IMG/VR virus record: IMGVR_UViG_3300032083_001321
Span: 1-34,124 of that record
Strand: one strand, 5' to 3'
Length of the DNA: 34,124 nucleotides
From: a virus
Shown: positions 22,567-29,244 of the stretch, in pieces
How the letters are laid out: every line of letters starts with the position of its first letter
Position numbering within the stretch: position 1 is the stretch's first letter
Notes under the pieces: generated by a model
Databases searched by the model: none
What the model was told of the DNA's origin: nothing
Seen by the model: only the letters and a program-made list of their open reading frames with translations
Translations under genes and position numbers: made by a program

Positions 22567-23192
22567 TTTTCTATCTTTACGATATAACTATCTGGCATAC
22601 GAGACGGTCCCCTCAAATCAATCTTTGTCACCTTATATTGATTTATTGCTTTTGCAAAACCGTCCCAAAGTTCTAAGTTATAACGCTCTGGTCTATCTTT
22701 AATCCACTGATGTGACCACTCATTTTCTGTCATGATATCAAGTGGCCAAACGTCTTCTACATAGAAGATGCCATCATCTTTTAGAAAGCCGATAAGATTT
22801 TCAAACGTCTTTGTGTTTGCTTCTGGTGTGTGAAGACCATCATCGATGATGAAATCAAATTTGACATTACCCCATGCAGATTTGATATCACTATAGATGG
22901 GGAGTGTAGAGTCCGCTTTCAGCCAATGAACTCTTTCGTGCTTCAGTATGGAGATTTGCTCTGGTGTGATTCGTGTTGAGCCATCAGGCCAAGTGAAGAT
23001 ATCAATACCATAGACTTGAGCATTTGGAAAGTAATCTACCCACGAAGAGTGACTGCTTCCTTTATGAATACCAACTTCTAAGATATTGATTGGGTCATTT
23101 CTTCGTGGCTCAAAGTCTTTAGCATATACTTCATAGTAATGATGCCTGTCTTTGTCACAAGAGTGTTTTCTAAAGATTTCATTAAGTTTCAT
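22563..23192 (-). CDS. SAM-dependent methyltransferase, sugar cassette
   Basis: This 209-aa class I methyltransferase has the SAM-binding loop ILEVGIHKGSS (37-47), then the acidic strand VYGIDIF (60-66) that would bind the ribose, and a DFIIDDGLH strand (about 114-122). The sequence is closest in feel to sugar and antibiotic O-methyltransferases (CmcI/macrocin type) in which DGxH motifs position a metal. It overlaps the sulfotransferase gene by 11 bases. Likely to methylate a hydroxyl on the cassette sugar. Confidence 0.82.
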   Translation of the reverse strand: MKLNEIFRKHSCDKDRHHYYEVYAKDFEPRRNDPINILEVGIHKGSSHSSWVDYFPNAQVYGIDIFTWPDGSTRITPEQISILKHERVHWLKADSTLPIYSDIKSAWGNVKFDFIIDDGLHTPEANTKTFENLIGFLKDDGIFYVEDVWPLDIMTENEWSHQWIKDRPERYNLELWDGFAKAINQYKVTKIDLRGPSRMPDSYIVKIEK

Positions 23193-23886
23193 TGCTCAAA
23201 GCCCAATAGTTTTTAGTTGCACTGCTATCAAAATCGTATCCCCAATAATCAATATCTTTTTGATACAAGTCTGCCACAATTTGAATCGTCTGTGGTGTAT
23301 ACATTTCTTGATAAGTCTTCTTGTTCACATCAGTGACGTTACGGGCACGAGTCATTTCTTCTATGCCCAAATACTTACAGATTTCGTCGTTGAGATGCTC
23401 TAGTCTTATGATATCACATCTAACAACATCATTCTCATCACACACATGGTCGTAGACTGGCGTCCAGTGTCTGATTGCTCTGTGCCACATATACTCAACA
23501 TCAATCCATTTATGTCTCTCTTCTAGAAACGCTTCAAACGATGAAACATCTACATAATCTTCTGATAAGTTTTTTTCAACAAATCTACCCTTATAAGCGA
23601 ACCAATACTTCGACACAACTCTATCCCACGGGTTTCTAGCAATAGCAAATGCAGTCATCTTACTTGTTACATCAGGATGAACATCTCTCCATCTACCATG
23701 CTCAAGCCCTGGGTCTCTTGTATGACCAGTCTCAATCATCTTTCGTTTTACGTTGTCGATATATTGACTTGACTTTAGATTTGTTCTGTCAACTATCTGA
23801 ACGTATGGTTTGAGAGGACCACTGAGTGCTGGCCACCTGATTGTCATACCACCATTTTTTGGTATGTGAATAAACAGTTTCTTCAT
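23182..23886 (-). CDS. sulfotransferase (PAPS-dependent)
   Basis: This 234-aa enzyme has the two classic PAPS-binding motifs: IHIPKNGGMT (6-15, 5' phosphosulfate loop) and AIARNPWDRVVSKYWF (81-96, 3' phosphate loop). It belongs to the carbohydrate sulfotransferase group (Sulfotransfer_2 type). It would move a sulfate from PAPS to a sugar hydroxyl. PAPS must come from the host because no cysC/cysND gene is visible. It overlaps its neighbours by 4 and 11 bases within the sugar unit. Sulfation is unusual for a phage product and suits a marine setting. Confidence 0.88.
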   Translation of the reverse strand: MKKLFIHIPKNGGMTIRWPALSGPLKPYVQIVDRTNLKSSQYIDNVKRKMIETGHTRDPGLEHGRWRDVHPDVTSKMTAFAIARNPWDRVVSKYWFAYKGRFVEKNLSEDYVDVSSFEAFLEERHKWIDVEYMWHRAIRHWTPVYDHVCDENDVVRCDIIRLEHLNDEICKYLGIEEMTRARNVTDVNKKTYQEMYTPQTIQIVADLYQKDIDYWGYDFDSSATKNYWALSNET

Positions 23887-24686
23887 ATCCCAAGGATTCC
23901 TTTGATAGCGTTCATGTCTTCGCCTTTACCACCTAAGTGATCCTTGAGAAAGAAGTGAACGAAGTGTGCTTCTGGAATCTTGCTGTCTTCAGCACCACGA
24001 TACAAAGCGTTCCATCGCCAGTCCATATGCTTGACATTAGCACCGTCTTTACGAAGCCAATAGTTCAATAGCACTTGGTCTGTCGAGTAGCGAAACAAAC
24101 CAATGCCATCTACAAGGTCTTTGAACAGTGGTCGATGAATGAACTTCTCAGGCTCTTTATACTCAGGAACATACTTACGAATCGAGTTGTTGAATAGCAT
24201 CATACCCATATTCATAAACCCAGCACCGTCTTCGTTCCACTGCCAGTCAACATCATTGCATGGCGCTTTCTTGAACATATCGCCAGAGTATCCTCGAATC
24301 TTTCTTCGATGATTGTGAGAGAGTGGTAGGTCTCTTTCTAGCACACCACCCCAATCATACTCTGGTGGCAAGTCATCAAAGATGTTTGGCGCTGATTCAC
24401 GAATGTAAATGTCTGAGTCGATAACAGCAATCTGGTCATAATCATCTAGATATGTGAATGCCCACTCCTTCTCGAAGATTGGTAGATAGCCTGCTTCTTT
24501 CATCAATCCAATCTTGTTACGCTCAGTACGAGCCATCTCTGGATTGATACGAAGTTTAGGTTCTCTCATAATCACATGGTCGATACCATACTTCTCGCAA
24601 TACTTCGCTGCTGACTCTGTACATAGATCATACAGATTACTTTGCCCACGAATAGGAATATAGATTTGAAATAACAATCGTTTCAT
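23883..24686 (-). CDS. GT-A-type glycosyltransferase (GT8-like)
   Basis: This 267-aa protein has a GT-A donor site: AFTYLDDYDQIAVIDSDIYI (about 76-95) ends in the Asp-Ser-Asp (DxD) that holds the metal and nucleotide sugar. Downstream GFMNMGMMLFNN (about 156-167) is the typical acceptor-side strand of GT8-like enzymes, and a C-terminal HFFLKDHLGGKG may close the site. It follows the first GT25-like gene directly. It would add a sugar to the glycan made by this cassette; linkage unknown. Confidence 0.78.
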   Translation of the reverse strand: MKRLLFQIYIPIRGQSNLYDLCTESAAKYCEKYGIDHVIMREPKLRINPEMARTERNKIGLMKEAGYLPIFEKEWAFTYLDDYDQIAVIDSDIYIRESAPNIFDDLPPEYDWGGVLERDLPLSHNHRRKIRGYSGDMFKKAPCNDVDWQWNEDGAGFMNMGMMLFNNSIRKYVPEYKEPEKFIHRPLFKDLVDGIGLFRYSTDQVLLNYWLRKDGANVKHMDWRWNALYRGAEDSKIPEAHFVHFFLKDHLGGKGEDMNAIKGILGI

Positions 24687-25409
24687 TTAAATACCACCAC
24701 CCTTTTTCTCTCCTAGATTTTCTTTTGATATGTAGTTCTCTTTGAAAGACTCCAATATAGGTTGATAATTATCAACTGCTGACTTGCCCCAGATAGTTGA
24801 TTGTCTCAACCAACCAAGACTTGCTATTGGGTCTGTGATAAACAGCTTAACATTACCACGGCTATTGTCTGTTAGAAAGAACTGATTGTCAATATGATTG
24901 ATTCTCTTACCACTGTTTACGTTCTCTAGCAATGTGTTTGCTGTGGTCGCAGTAAGAGCGTATGCGTGAGCGCCACCGTGTCTTCGCCTCTCTTCTAATC
25001 TTGAAGGAGGTCCGACCTTTTCGTGATTATAGTTTTCGGGGTCTTTAACTTTATATCCTAGACAAACAAGTGCATTGTCTGGTATATCGATATCTACTTT
25101 GTGAAGTAGAACCGCATCATGCTCTAAAATAATCGCACAATCATTCTCTTGACGTATCTTGTGCCACAGAAGAAAGTGACCTGCTGTCGCCATAGCAGGT
25201 TTACCCTTTGTGCTTGGCTTCTTATTGTCAAACTTAACGCCTTGCTTTTGAACGTATTCCCAAGGGCTATCATTGTCTTCGGTTGGTTGAAGACCCTCAA
25301 AATACTCCCAAGGCATTCCTATTTTATCACAGGAATCAGCAGCAGTCTTTGCATACTCATTTGATATATCTGTATCGATTTTTAATATATACGCTTTCTT
25401 TGGTTTCAT
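24687..25409 (-). CDS. glycosyltransferase family 25-like protein, first gene of the cassette
   Basis: This 240-aa protein starts MKPKKAYILKIDTD. It has GHFLLWHKIRQENDCA (77-92) and AIILEHDAVLL (92-102), again with EHD in place of EDD, and a C-terminal SLGWLRQSTIWGKSAVDN, as in GT25. The ATG at 25409 has GAGG upstream. An in-frame start at 25454 lies only a few bases after the late promoter and is rejected. It shares the Glu-His-Asp donor motif with the cassette's last gene (17673-18371), so the two GT25 members frame the cassette. Donor and acceptor are unknown. Confidence 0.76.
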   Translation of the reverse strand: MKPKKAYILKIDTDISNEYAKTAADSCDKIGMPWEYFEGLQPTEDNDSPWEYVQKQGVKFDNKKPSTKGKPAMATAGHFLLWHKIRQENDCAIILEHDAVLLHKVDIDIPDNALVCLGYKVKDPENYNHEKVGPPSRLEERRRHGGAHAYALTATTANTLLENVNSGKRINHIDNQFFLTDNSRGNVKLFITDPIASLGWLRQSTIWGKSAVDNYQPILESFKENYISKENLGEKKGGGI

Positions 25410-25457
25410 AACAATCCTCACATACAAAAATAGGGCTGACACGTCAAGCATCAACCC

Positions 25458-25465
25458 TATTTATA
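25458..25465 (-). promoter_or_regulatory. T4-type late promoter of the sugar cassette
   Basis: An exact TATAAATA on the minus strand, with RNA expected to begin near 25452, some 43 bases before the first GT25 gene. No other promoter is seen upstream of the 12 overlapping genes, so the cassette is probably a late operon of about 7.8 kb. Confidence 0.75.
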
Positions 25466-25484
25466 ATTCTTTATGAGAGATATT

Positions 25485-25649
25485 TTATCGACTTCTGCGT
25501 TCTGCTAATAGTCTAGTATAAATCTGTTCTACCTCTTTACGATGAGTTGGACCCAGTGCATACATACCTAACATTTGATTACAAACATTAATCTGACGAT
25601 CTACTACCCAGTTATCCATTTTCTTTTTGAAATATGTTTTTACTGACAT
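25485..25649 (-). CDS. 54-aa hypothetical protein with structured leader
   Basis: I translated this protein by hand: it begins MSVKTYFKKKMDNWVVDRQI, is basic and helical, and ends AERRSR. The ATG at 25649 follows AGGAG by 8 bases. The stop lies 19 bases from the late promoter of the sugar cassette. The leader is unusual: an intrinsic terminator sits about 30 bases upstream, and an 8-base element upstream of that terminator is the exact complement of this gene's ribosome-binding site. This implies control of translation or of transcription. No family is recognised. Confidence 0.6.
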   Translation of the reverse strand: MSVKTYFKKKMDNWVVDRQINVCNQMLGMYALGPTHRKEVEQIYTRLLAERRSR

Positions 25650-25676
25650 GGTTAAAACTCCTACGTTTTCAATATT

Positions 25677-25713
25677 AAAAAAGCAAGAAACCCTTTCGGC
25701 GTTTCCTGCTTTT
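25677..25713. terminator. intrinsic terminator, bidirectional-capable
   Basis: A stem of 10 base pairs (AGCAAGAAAC at 25682-25691 with GTTTCCTGCT at 25701-25710, one G-T) is capped by a C-C/G-G extension around TTTC. It is flanked by A runs on one side and T runs on the other, so it can stop transcription in either direction. On the minus strand a run of six U follows. It ends the ligase-like gene unit and, if used, the candidate small RNA. Confidence 0.82.
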
Positions 25714-25763
25714 ATTTAGTGTGTAGGAGTCATAATCAGATAGTACATTTTTGCTTATCTGAT
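25677..25763 (-). ncRNA. candidate small structured late RNA / attenuator leader
   Basis: A late-like element CATAAATA (25769-25776, one change from TATAAATA) would start RNA near 25763. The RNA would open with a hairpin: ATCAGATA at 25756-25763 (read on the minus strand) pairs with TATCTGAT at 25735-25742. A single-strand ACTCCTAC (25723-25730) follows, and the terminator at 25677-25713 ends it, about 87 bases in all. ACTCCTAC is the exact complement of GTAGGAGT (25657-25664), the ribosome site of the 54-aa gene. This is a prediction from sequence; the promoter is one base off consensus. Confidence 0.38.
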
Positions 25764-25791
25764 AGAACTATTTATGCAATGTGACATGCTG

Positions 25792-27021
25792 TCATTTCTG
25801 CCAACCCTTCTGCACGTCAGCAGAGAAGTTAGCGTGGCTAAACTGAAGTCTATCAACTAGCTTTACAGCATTGCCTTTCATTCTATCTACAGCAACGAAA
25901 CCTTCTTGACCCGTAACTTTGTATCCATCTTTTGTAGAGAGTAGAGTGTTGATTGTAGCTGCTTGGTCCATCTTCTTGATGATGATTTCCTTTGCTTGCA
26001 CAATCTTATCCATCAGGTCAAAAATCAGTTTAACTTTTTTACTATCAGTCTTTGCAAAGTATTCCATAACAGATGCTTGACGACCACGGACACCAGACTT
26101 ACCCTTCTCTGTCTTACGCTTGCCTTCTTCTTTTCCAAAGTAATCCATGAGATACTTCATAAGGTCTTTCGTTAGTTTTGTCGTGTTTCCCATTCTCTCA
26201 CCAGCACGAACTTTTGTGTTGAGGAATGTTTTTGTTCTCATAAGAAGTTCGTCGTTGTCTGAAATACCATTGAGTGTAGCACGGTCAATCTTATTGAAAA
26301 TCTTACCTGCGTCTGATAGGATTGCTGTAATCGCAGCAGTCTCTTTTTCTGTCATCATAGCTTTACCAGAAACATCACGATATACGGCGTCGGTAGAGAA
26401 CACTCTAGATGTGTCTGTCAGAGTTTGTGCAATTGGCTTCGCAAAACTTGCTCGCATTGTTTCAAATGAGTCACCCGTGTAAGTAGTATGCCATACGACA
26501 CCGATCCTGGCTCGTGCAATCTGACGACCCAATGGAGTGTCTTTTGGTACAGCGTAAACAATGGTATTAGGATGAAAAGTAATGTGCTTGACACCATTAT
26601 AGGTAATGTCTTTCGTGTCACCTTTGGTAAAGAGAAGGTCACCTTGAACGACACCTGTGATACCCAATTTTGAAAACTCTTGTAACGAAGCCTTAAGTTT
26701 ATCTGCCAAATCGCCAGACGTGTCTGCATCAATATCAGCTTCTGTCTTATATACCTTTGGGTTCTTGTTAAAGATGCCCTTCTTGGCAACGAAAAATTTG
26801 TTATCATTTGGATCAATCCCTGCAAATACGGCTGGAGCGCCGTCCCATTTCACTGTAGCGTCTACTGTAGTCTTGGCATCACCTGAGAGCATATCACGAA
26901 GCGAGCGTAGAAAGTTAATCGCTTCACGAGCGCCATTCACGCCGCCATTGAGAACGTTGTCCTCAATATGCTCCATATGAGTATTCTTTTGTTCTATGAG
27001 GTAGGAGTTAAAGTTTTTCAT
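25792..27021 (-). CDS. T4-like phage protein with ligase-like KxDG nucleotidyltransferase motif
   Basis: This 409-aa protein resembles a conserved protein of marine T4-like phages (I recall DUF6267). After a short tail-like N-terminus it has VKWDGAPAVF (57-66), which matches motif I of the ATP/GTP-dependent ligase and capping enzyme superfamily (KxDG, adenylated Lys58). It then has FFVAKKGIF (77-84), GVVQGDLLF (123-131) in the position of motif IV, and NTIVYAVP (152-159). The C-terminal half is helical. An enzyme activity (nucleic acid joining, capping, or adenylylation) is possible but not demonstrated in this family to my knowledge; it may be a packaged or structural protein. It is followed by a terminator at 25677 and preceded directly by the 308-aa gene. 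Confidence 0.68.
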   Translation of the reverse strand: MKNFNSYLIEQKNTHMEHIEDNVLNGGVNGAREAINFLRSLRDMLSGDAKTTVDATVKWDGAPAVFAGIDPNDNKFFVAKKGIFNKNPKVYKTEADIDADTSGDLADKLKASLQEFSKLGITGVVQGDLLFTKGDTKDITYNGVKHITFHPNTIVYAVPKDTPLGRQIARARIGVVWHTTYTGDSFETMRASFAKPIAQTLTDTSRVFSTDAVYRDVSGKAMMTEKETAAITAILSDAGKIFNKIDRATLNGISDNDELLMRTKTFLNTKVRAGERMGNTTKLTKDLMKYLMDYFGKEEGKRKTEKGKSGVRGRQASVMEYFAKTDSKKVKLIFDLMDKIVQAKEIIIKKMDQAATINTLLSTKDGYKVTGQEGFVAVDRMKGNAVKLVDRLQFSHANFSADVQKGWQK

Positions 27022-27947
27022 TATATTTTACTCGATTTCCTAGAGTTTGCTGGTTGAATAACTAAACGTGCCCCTTTAATTCCATAATTACTTCTGTCAC
27101 CTTTATATATTGCCATAAAGACTGGTGCATACCCGCCTGTCATTATTTCGCCGTTGACTGCTGTGTGATTAGAAGTTAATTCATAATAGTCTTTCTTTTT
27201 AGTCAATTTGATTGGACCTTGTAGCAACAATGTAACATTTTGTCTACCCATAGAAGATCCAAATTTATTACCATATACTGACATATTGGCTAATTTGCTG
27301 TCTACAATTTTTCTACTCACCGTGGTTTTTCGTGGCATAACGCCACCAAATTTTGCCTTTACATCTTCAACAAATTTTTTCGATTCTGGATGATTTGCTA
27401 TATTTGGTTCAGACCTTTTGCTCATTCCGCCCCATTGCTGAAAATGTTTTGATGTTGAGCCGTCTTTATGTGAAATCCAAACAATCTCTTCGCCTTTCAG
27501 ATTAAGAAGATGAAAATCAGACTTAGGAGTGCCGGGTGTTGTTGCCGCACCTGCTACATTGTAATATAAGCTGCCAATTTTAATTGGTATCTCCATTAAA
27601 TCTTCATTTGTTAATTCTGTTTGTATTTGATTTTGTAGAGAGGTGAGTTGAGCATCTTCTTTTGCTGTTCCGCCAATTCCACTACCAGGAATAGGTTTAA
27701 AATACAATTTTAGATTATTAACAAAATCGACAACTGGTTTACCAGCATCTAAACCAATTGTTGCCATCTTACCACCTAACTTATTAGCAACTTTTTCTGC
27801 GGCAGACATTCTATCCTTCGCAGGTACAAGTATTTTCAAACGCCTGCTAGAGATTTTTTTAATATTTTTGTAACCCATTTCTTCAATAGATGCTTGCAAA
27901 TCTTCTAAATTTTGTTGTTCTGCAATATATTGTTTTAATCCAAGCAT
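27021..27947 (-). CDS. 308-aa phage protein, possible PD-(D/E)xK-type fold
   Basis: This 308-aa protein starts MLGLKQYIAEQQNLEDL at 27947, where AAGGAC lies upstream; a longer frame start at 28046 is upstream of the late promoter and is rejected. The N-terminal domain (about 15-70) reads like a small alpha/beta domain. The middle has KSDFHLLNLKGEEIVWISHK (about 134-153), where an Asp followed by a strand with Ser-His-Lys resembles PD-(D/E)xK nuclease cores. FQQWGGMSKR follows. I recall similar proteins in other T4-like marine phages. The nuclease idea is inference only. It ends adjacent to the ligase-like gene, which may be a functional partner. Confidence 0.6.
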   Translation of the reverse strand: MLGLKQYIAEQQNLEDLQASIEEMGYKNIKKISSRRLKILVPAKDRMSAAEKVANKLGGKMATIGLDAGKPVVDFVNNLKLYFKPIPGSGIGGTAKEDAQLTSLQNQIQTELTNEDLMEIPIKIGSLYYNVAGAATTPGTPKSDFHLLNLKGEEIVWISHKDGSTSKHFQQWGGMSKRSEPNIANHPESKKFVEDVKAKFGGVMPRKTTVSRKIVDSKLANMSVYGNKFGSSMGRQNVTLLLQGPIKLTKKKDYYELTSNHTAVNGEIMTGGYAPVFMAIYKGDRSNYGIKGARLVIQPANSRKSSKI

Positions 27948-27975
27948 AGGTGAGTCCTTACAATCTCTCTTTCGT

Positions 27976-28212
27976 CTATTTATACGAACATACTTTCTTA
28001 CCCAGAGCCTCTGCTTCGTGAAAACTCTTACGAGTGTGTAGTGCAACTAGATTATCGTTCTTATAGATGAACGTGTGAAAGACTTCTGGTTTAGCCCATA
28101 CCATTGTCCTGAGCGTTTGTACCCAGTTTAGATTATATTTCTTCAACATCTCAGCATCTTTATGCCATTTGAGATTATACTTCGCTTGTTCGACCCGATA
28201 TGTTTTCTTCAT
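27976..28212 (-). CDS. 78-aa hypothetical protein
   Basis: This 78-aa basic protein begins MKKTYRVEQAKYNLKWHKD, is rich in Lys and aromatics, and carries LVALHTRKSFHEAEALGKKV near its end. No domain is recognised. Its ATG overlaps the stop of the TTG-start gene (ATGA). It is the last of three small genes behind a sigma70-like promoter at 28613, so it is probably early, and its stop overlaps the late promoter of the next unit. Confidence 0.6.
   Translation of the reverse strand: MKKTYRVEQAKYNLKWHKDAEMLKKYNLNWVQTLRTMVWAKPEVFHTFIYKNDNLVALHTRKSFHEAEALGKKVCSYK
27977..27984 (-). promoter_or_regulatory. T4-type late promoter
   Basis: An exact TATAAATA on the minus strand, 30 bases upstream of the 308-aa gene start. 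It overlaps the end of the 78-aa gene and should drive the 308-aa and ligase-like genes up to the terminator at 25677. Confidence 0.75.
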
Positions 28213-28376
28213 CGGTTAATCCTTTCATATACATCCTTGACCATGAAGTATGGCACACCAGAGAGAAGTTCAGCAGTTTCTAGCATACGAGTCTCACTAA
28301 ACTCTTCCCGACCACTCTCTAGAATACGAGCCTCGTCAATCGCTTCGGTAGCAAGTTCTTTTACTGTTTTTTCCAA
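28209..28376 (-). CDS. 55-aa acidic hypothetical protein, TTG start
   Basis: I found this gene by reading the frame. It begins with TTG at 28376, 7 bases after GGGAG, and encodes a 55-aa acidic helical protein (EKTVKELATEAIDEARILE at residues 2-20) ending VYERINR. It overlaps the upstream 74-aa gene by 16 bases and the downstream 78-aa gene by 3 bases (ATGA). These overlaps and the ribosome site support translation. Function is unknown; a small antagonist or regulator of a host protein would suit its early position. Confidence 0.6.
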   Translation of the reverse strand: MEKTVKELATEAIDEARILESGREEFSETRMLETAELLSGVPYFMVKDVYERINR

Positions 28377-28585
28377 GTATTATCTCCCAAGCCTTTTGTC
28401 AATGCGTCAAGTAGTTTTGAAAATTTCATCATAGCCTCTTCGCTTTCATCAATACCAGCAGGAATACACAAGGCTCCATTTGGGGTTGATTTGATTATTT
28501 CGACGACAGCTTTTCTACAAGTTATTTCATCTGGGTATGTGATAGTACCTCCACTTAATAATGCGCTGATTAGTATCCATTTCAT
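28361..28585 (-). CDS. 74-aa small exported or membrane-anchored protein
   Basis: This 74-aa protein has a short hydrophobic start (MKWILISALLSGGTIT) that could be a signal peptide, then two Cys (Cys23 and Cys40) that may form a disulfide in the periplasm, and a helical acidic C-terminus. A GGAG ribosome site lies 8 bases upstream of the ATG at 28585. It is the first gene behind the sigma70-like promoter at 28613. No family is recognised; export is inferred. Confidence 0.6.
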   Translation of the reverse strand: MKWILISALLSGGTITYPDEITCRKAVVEIIKSTPNGALCIPAGIDESEEAMMKFSKLLDALTKGLGDNTWKKQ

Positions 28586-28612
28586 CTTAGTCTCCTATTA
28601 TCATTCTTATAG

Positions 28613-28641
28613 AGTATATACTATTCGAGGTCGTTTGTAAA
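28613..28641 (-). promoter_or_regulatory. sigma70-like early promoter P5
   Basis: On the minus strand TTTACA (28636-28641) and TATACT (28613-28618) are 17 bases apart. It drives three small minus-strand genes. The plus-strand late promoter begins only 10 bases away, so this is a compact divergent control region. Confidence 0.65.
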
Positions 28642-28650
28642 GTCTTTTTG

Positions 28651-28658
28651 TATAAATA
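28651..28658 (+). promoter_or_regulatory. T4-type late promoter of the exported-protein operon
   Basis: An exact TATAAATA on the plus strand. RNA should begin near 28664, 35 bases before the first gene of the plus-strand operon (28699-31798), with AGGATTGATGAG ribosome sequence between. Confidence 0.78.
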
Positions 28659-28698
28659 AGAACATGAAATACGATTAAATTATATTAGGATTGATGAG

Positions 28699-29244
28699 AT
28701 GAATAGATTTATCATTGCTTTGTTTGCTTTGATTTTTGCGTCCTCGGTCGCACATGCACAAACAGAAGATAAGATAACGACGGATAACACGAGTAAGATT
28801 GATTCTGAGACTACGGTTAAATCTCCTCCGCCGTCTGCTATTTCTCCCAATATCAATACCTCAAATTCTGATTTGTGTACGATTGGTGTTTCTGGCGCTG
28901 TTCAGACACAGATTCTAGGTCTGTCTGCTGGTAAGACTGTACGAGATATGAACTGCGAGAAACTGAAGAATGCTAAAACGCTATATGATATGGGAATGAA
29001 AGTTGCTGCTGTATCTGTGATGTGTCAAGATAAACGAGTGTTTGATGCTATGATGCACGCCGGAACACCTTGTCCATATGATGGTAAGATTGGTGTTGAA
29101 GCTAAAGCAGCATGGCAAGACGATGAGGCGTTGCAGCCAAAAGAAGAGAATACAGTTAGGAGTGTAATGGAAGATGATAGCACGATTACCCTTATTGGTG
29201 GCGGCATTGTTCTCGGCTTGCTTGCCATTCTCAGCCTACTCTGA
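28699..29244 (+). CDS. exported membrane-anchored protein, marine phage family
   Basis: This 181-aa protein has a signal peptide (MNRFIIALFALIFASSVAHA) with a likely cut after Ala20. A Ser/Thr/Pro-rich linker follows, then a conserved domain (about 57-140) with DLCTIGVSGAVQTQILGLS, RDMNCEKLKN and AGTPCPYDG carrying four or five Cys. It ends in a C-terminal membrane helix (TLIGGGIVLGLLAILSLL). I know this Cys-containing family from T4-like and other marine phages, where no function is established. It would sit in the periplasm held by its C-terminus. The last 71 bases overlap the next gene in another frame. First gene of a late operon. Confidence 0.75.
   Translation: MNRFIIALFALIFASSVAHAQTEDKITTDNTSKIDSETTVKSPPPSAISPNINTSNSDLCTIGVSGAVQTQILGLSAGKTVRDMNCEKLKNAKTLYDMGMKVAAVSVMCQDKRVFDAMMHAGTPCPYDGKIGVEAKAAWQDDEALQPKEENTVRSVMEDDSTITLIGGGIVLGLLAILSLL

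Noticed and set aside
25410-25454. N-terminal extension of the first GT25-like protein
   Set aside because: Its start would fall at the first bases of the late RNA, with no ribosome site. The ATG at 25409 has GAGG upstream and gives the usual GT25 N-terminus.
27948-28046. N-terminal extension of the 308-aa protein
   Set aside because: It begins upstream of the late promoter and overlaps the 78-aa gene. The ATG at 27947 has its own ribosome site and lies after the promoter.
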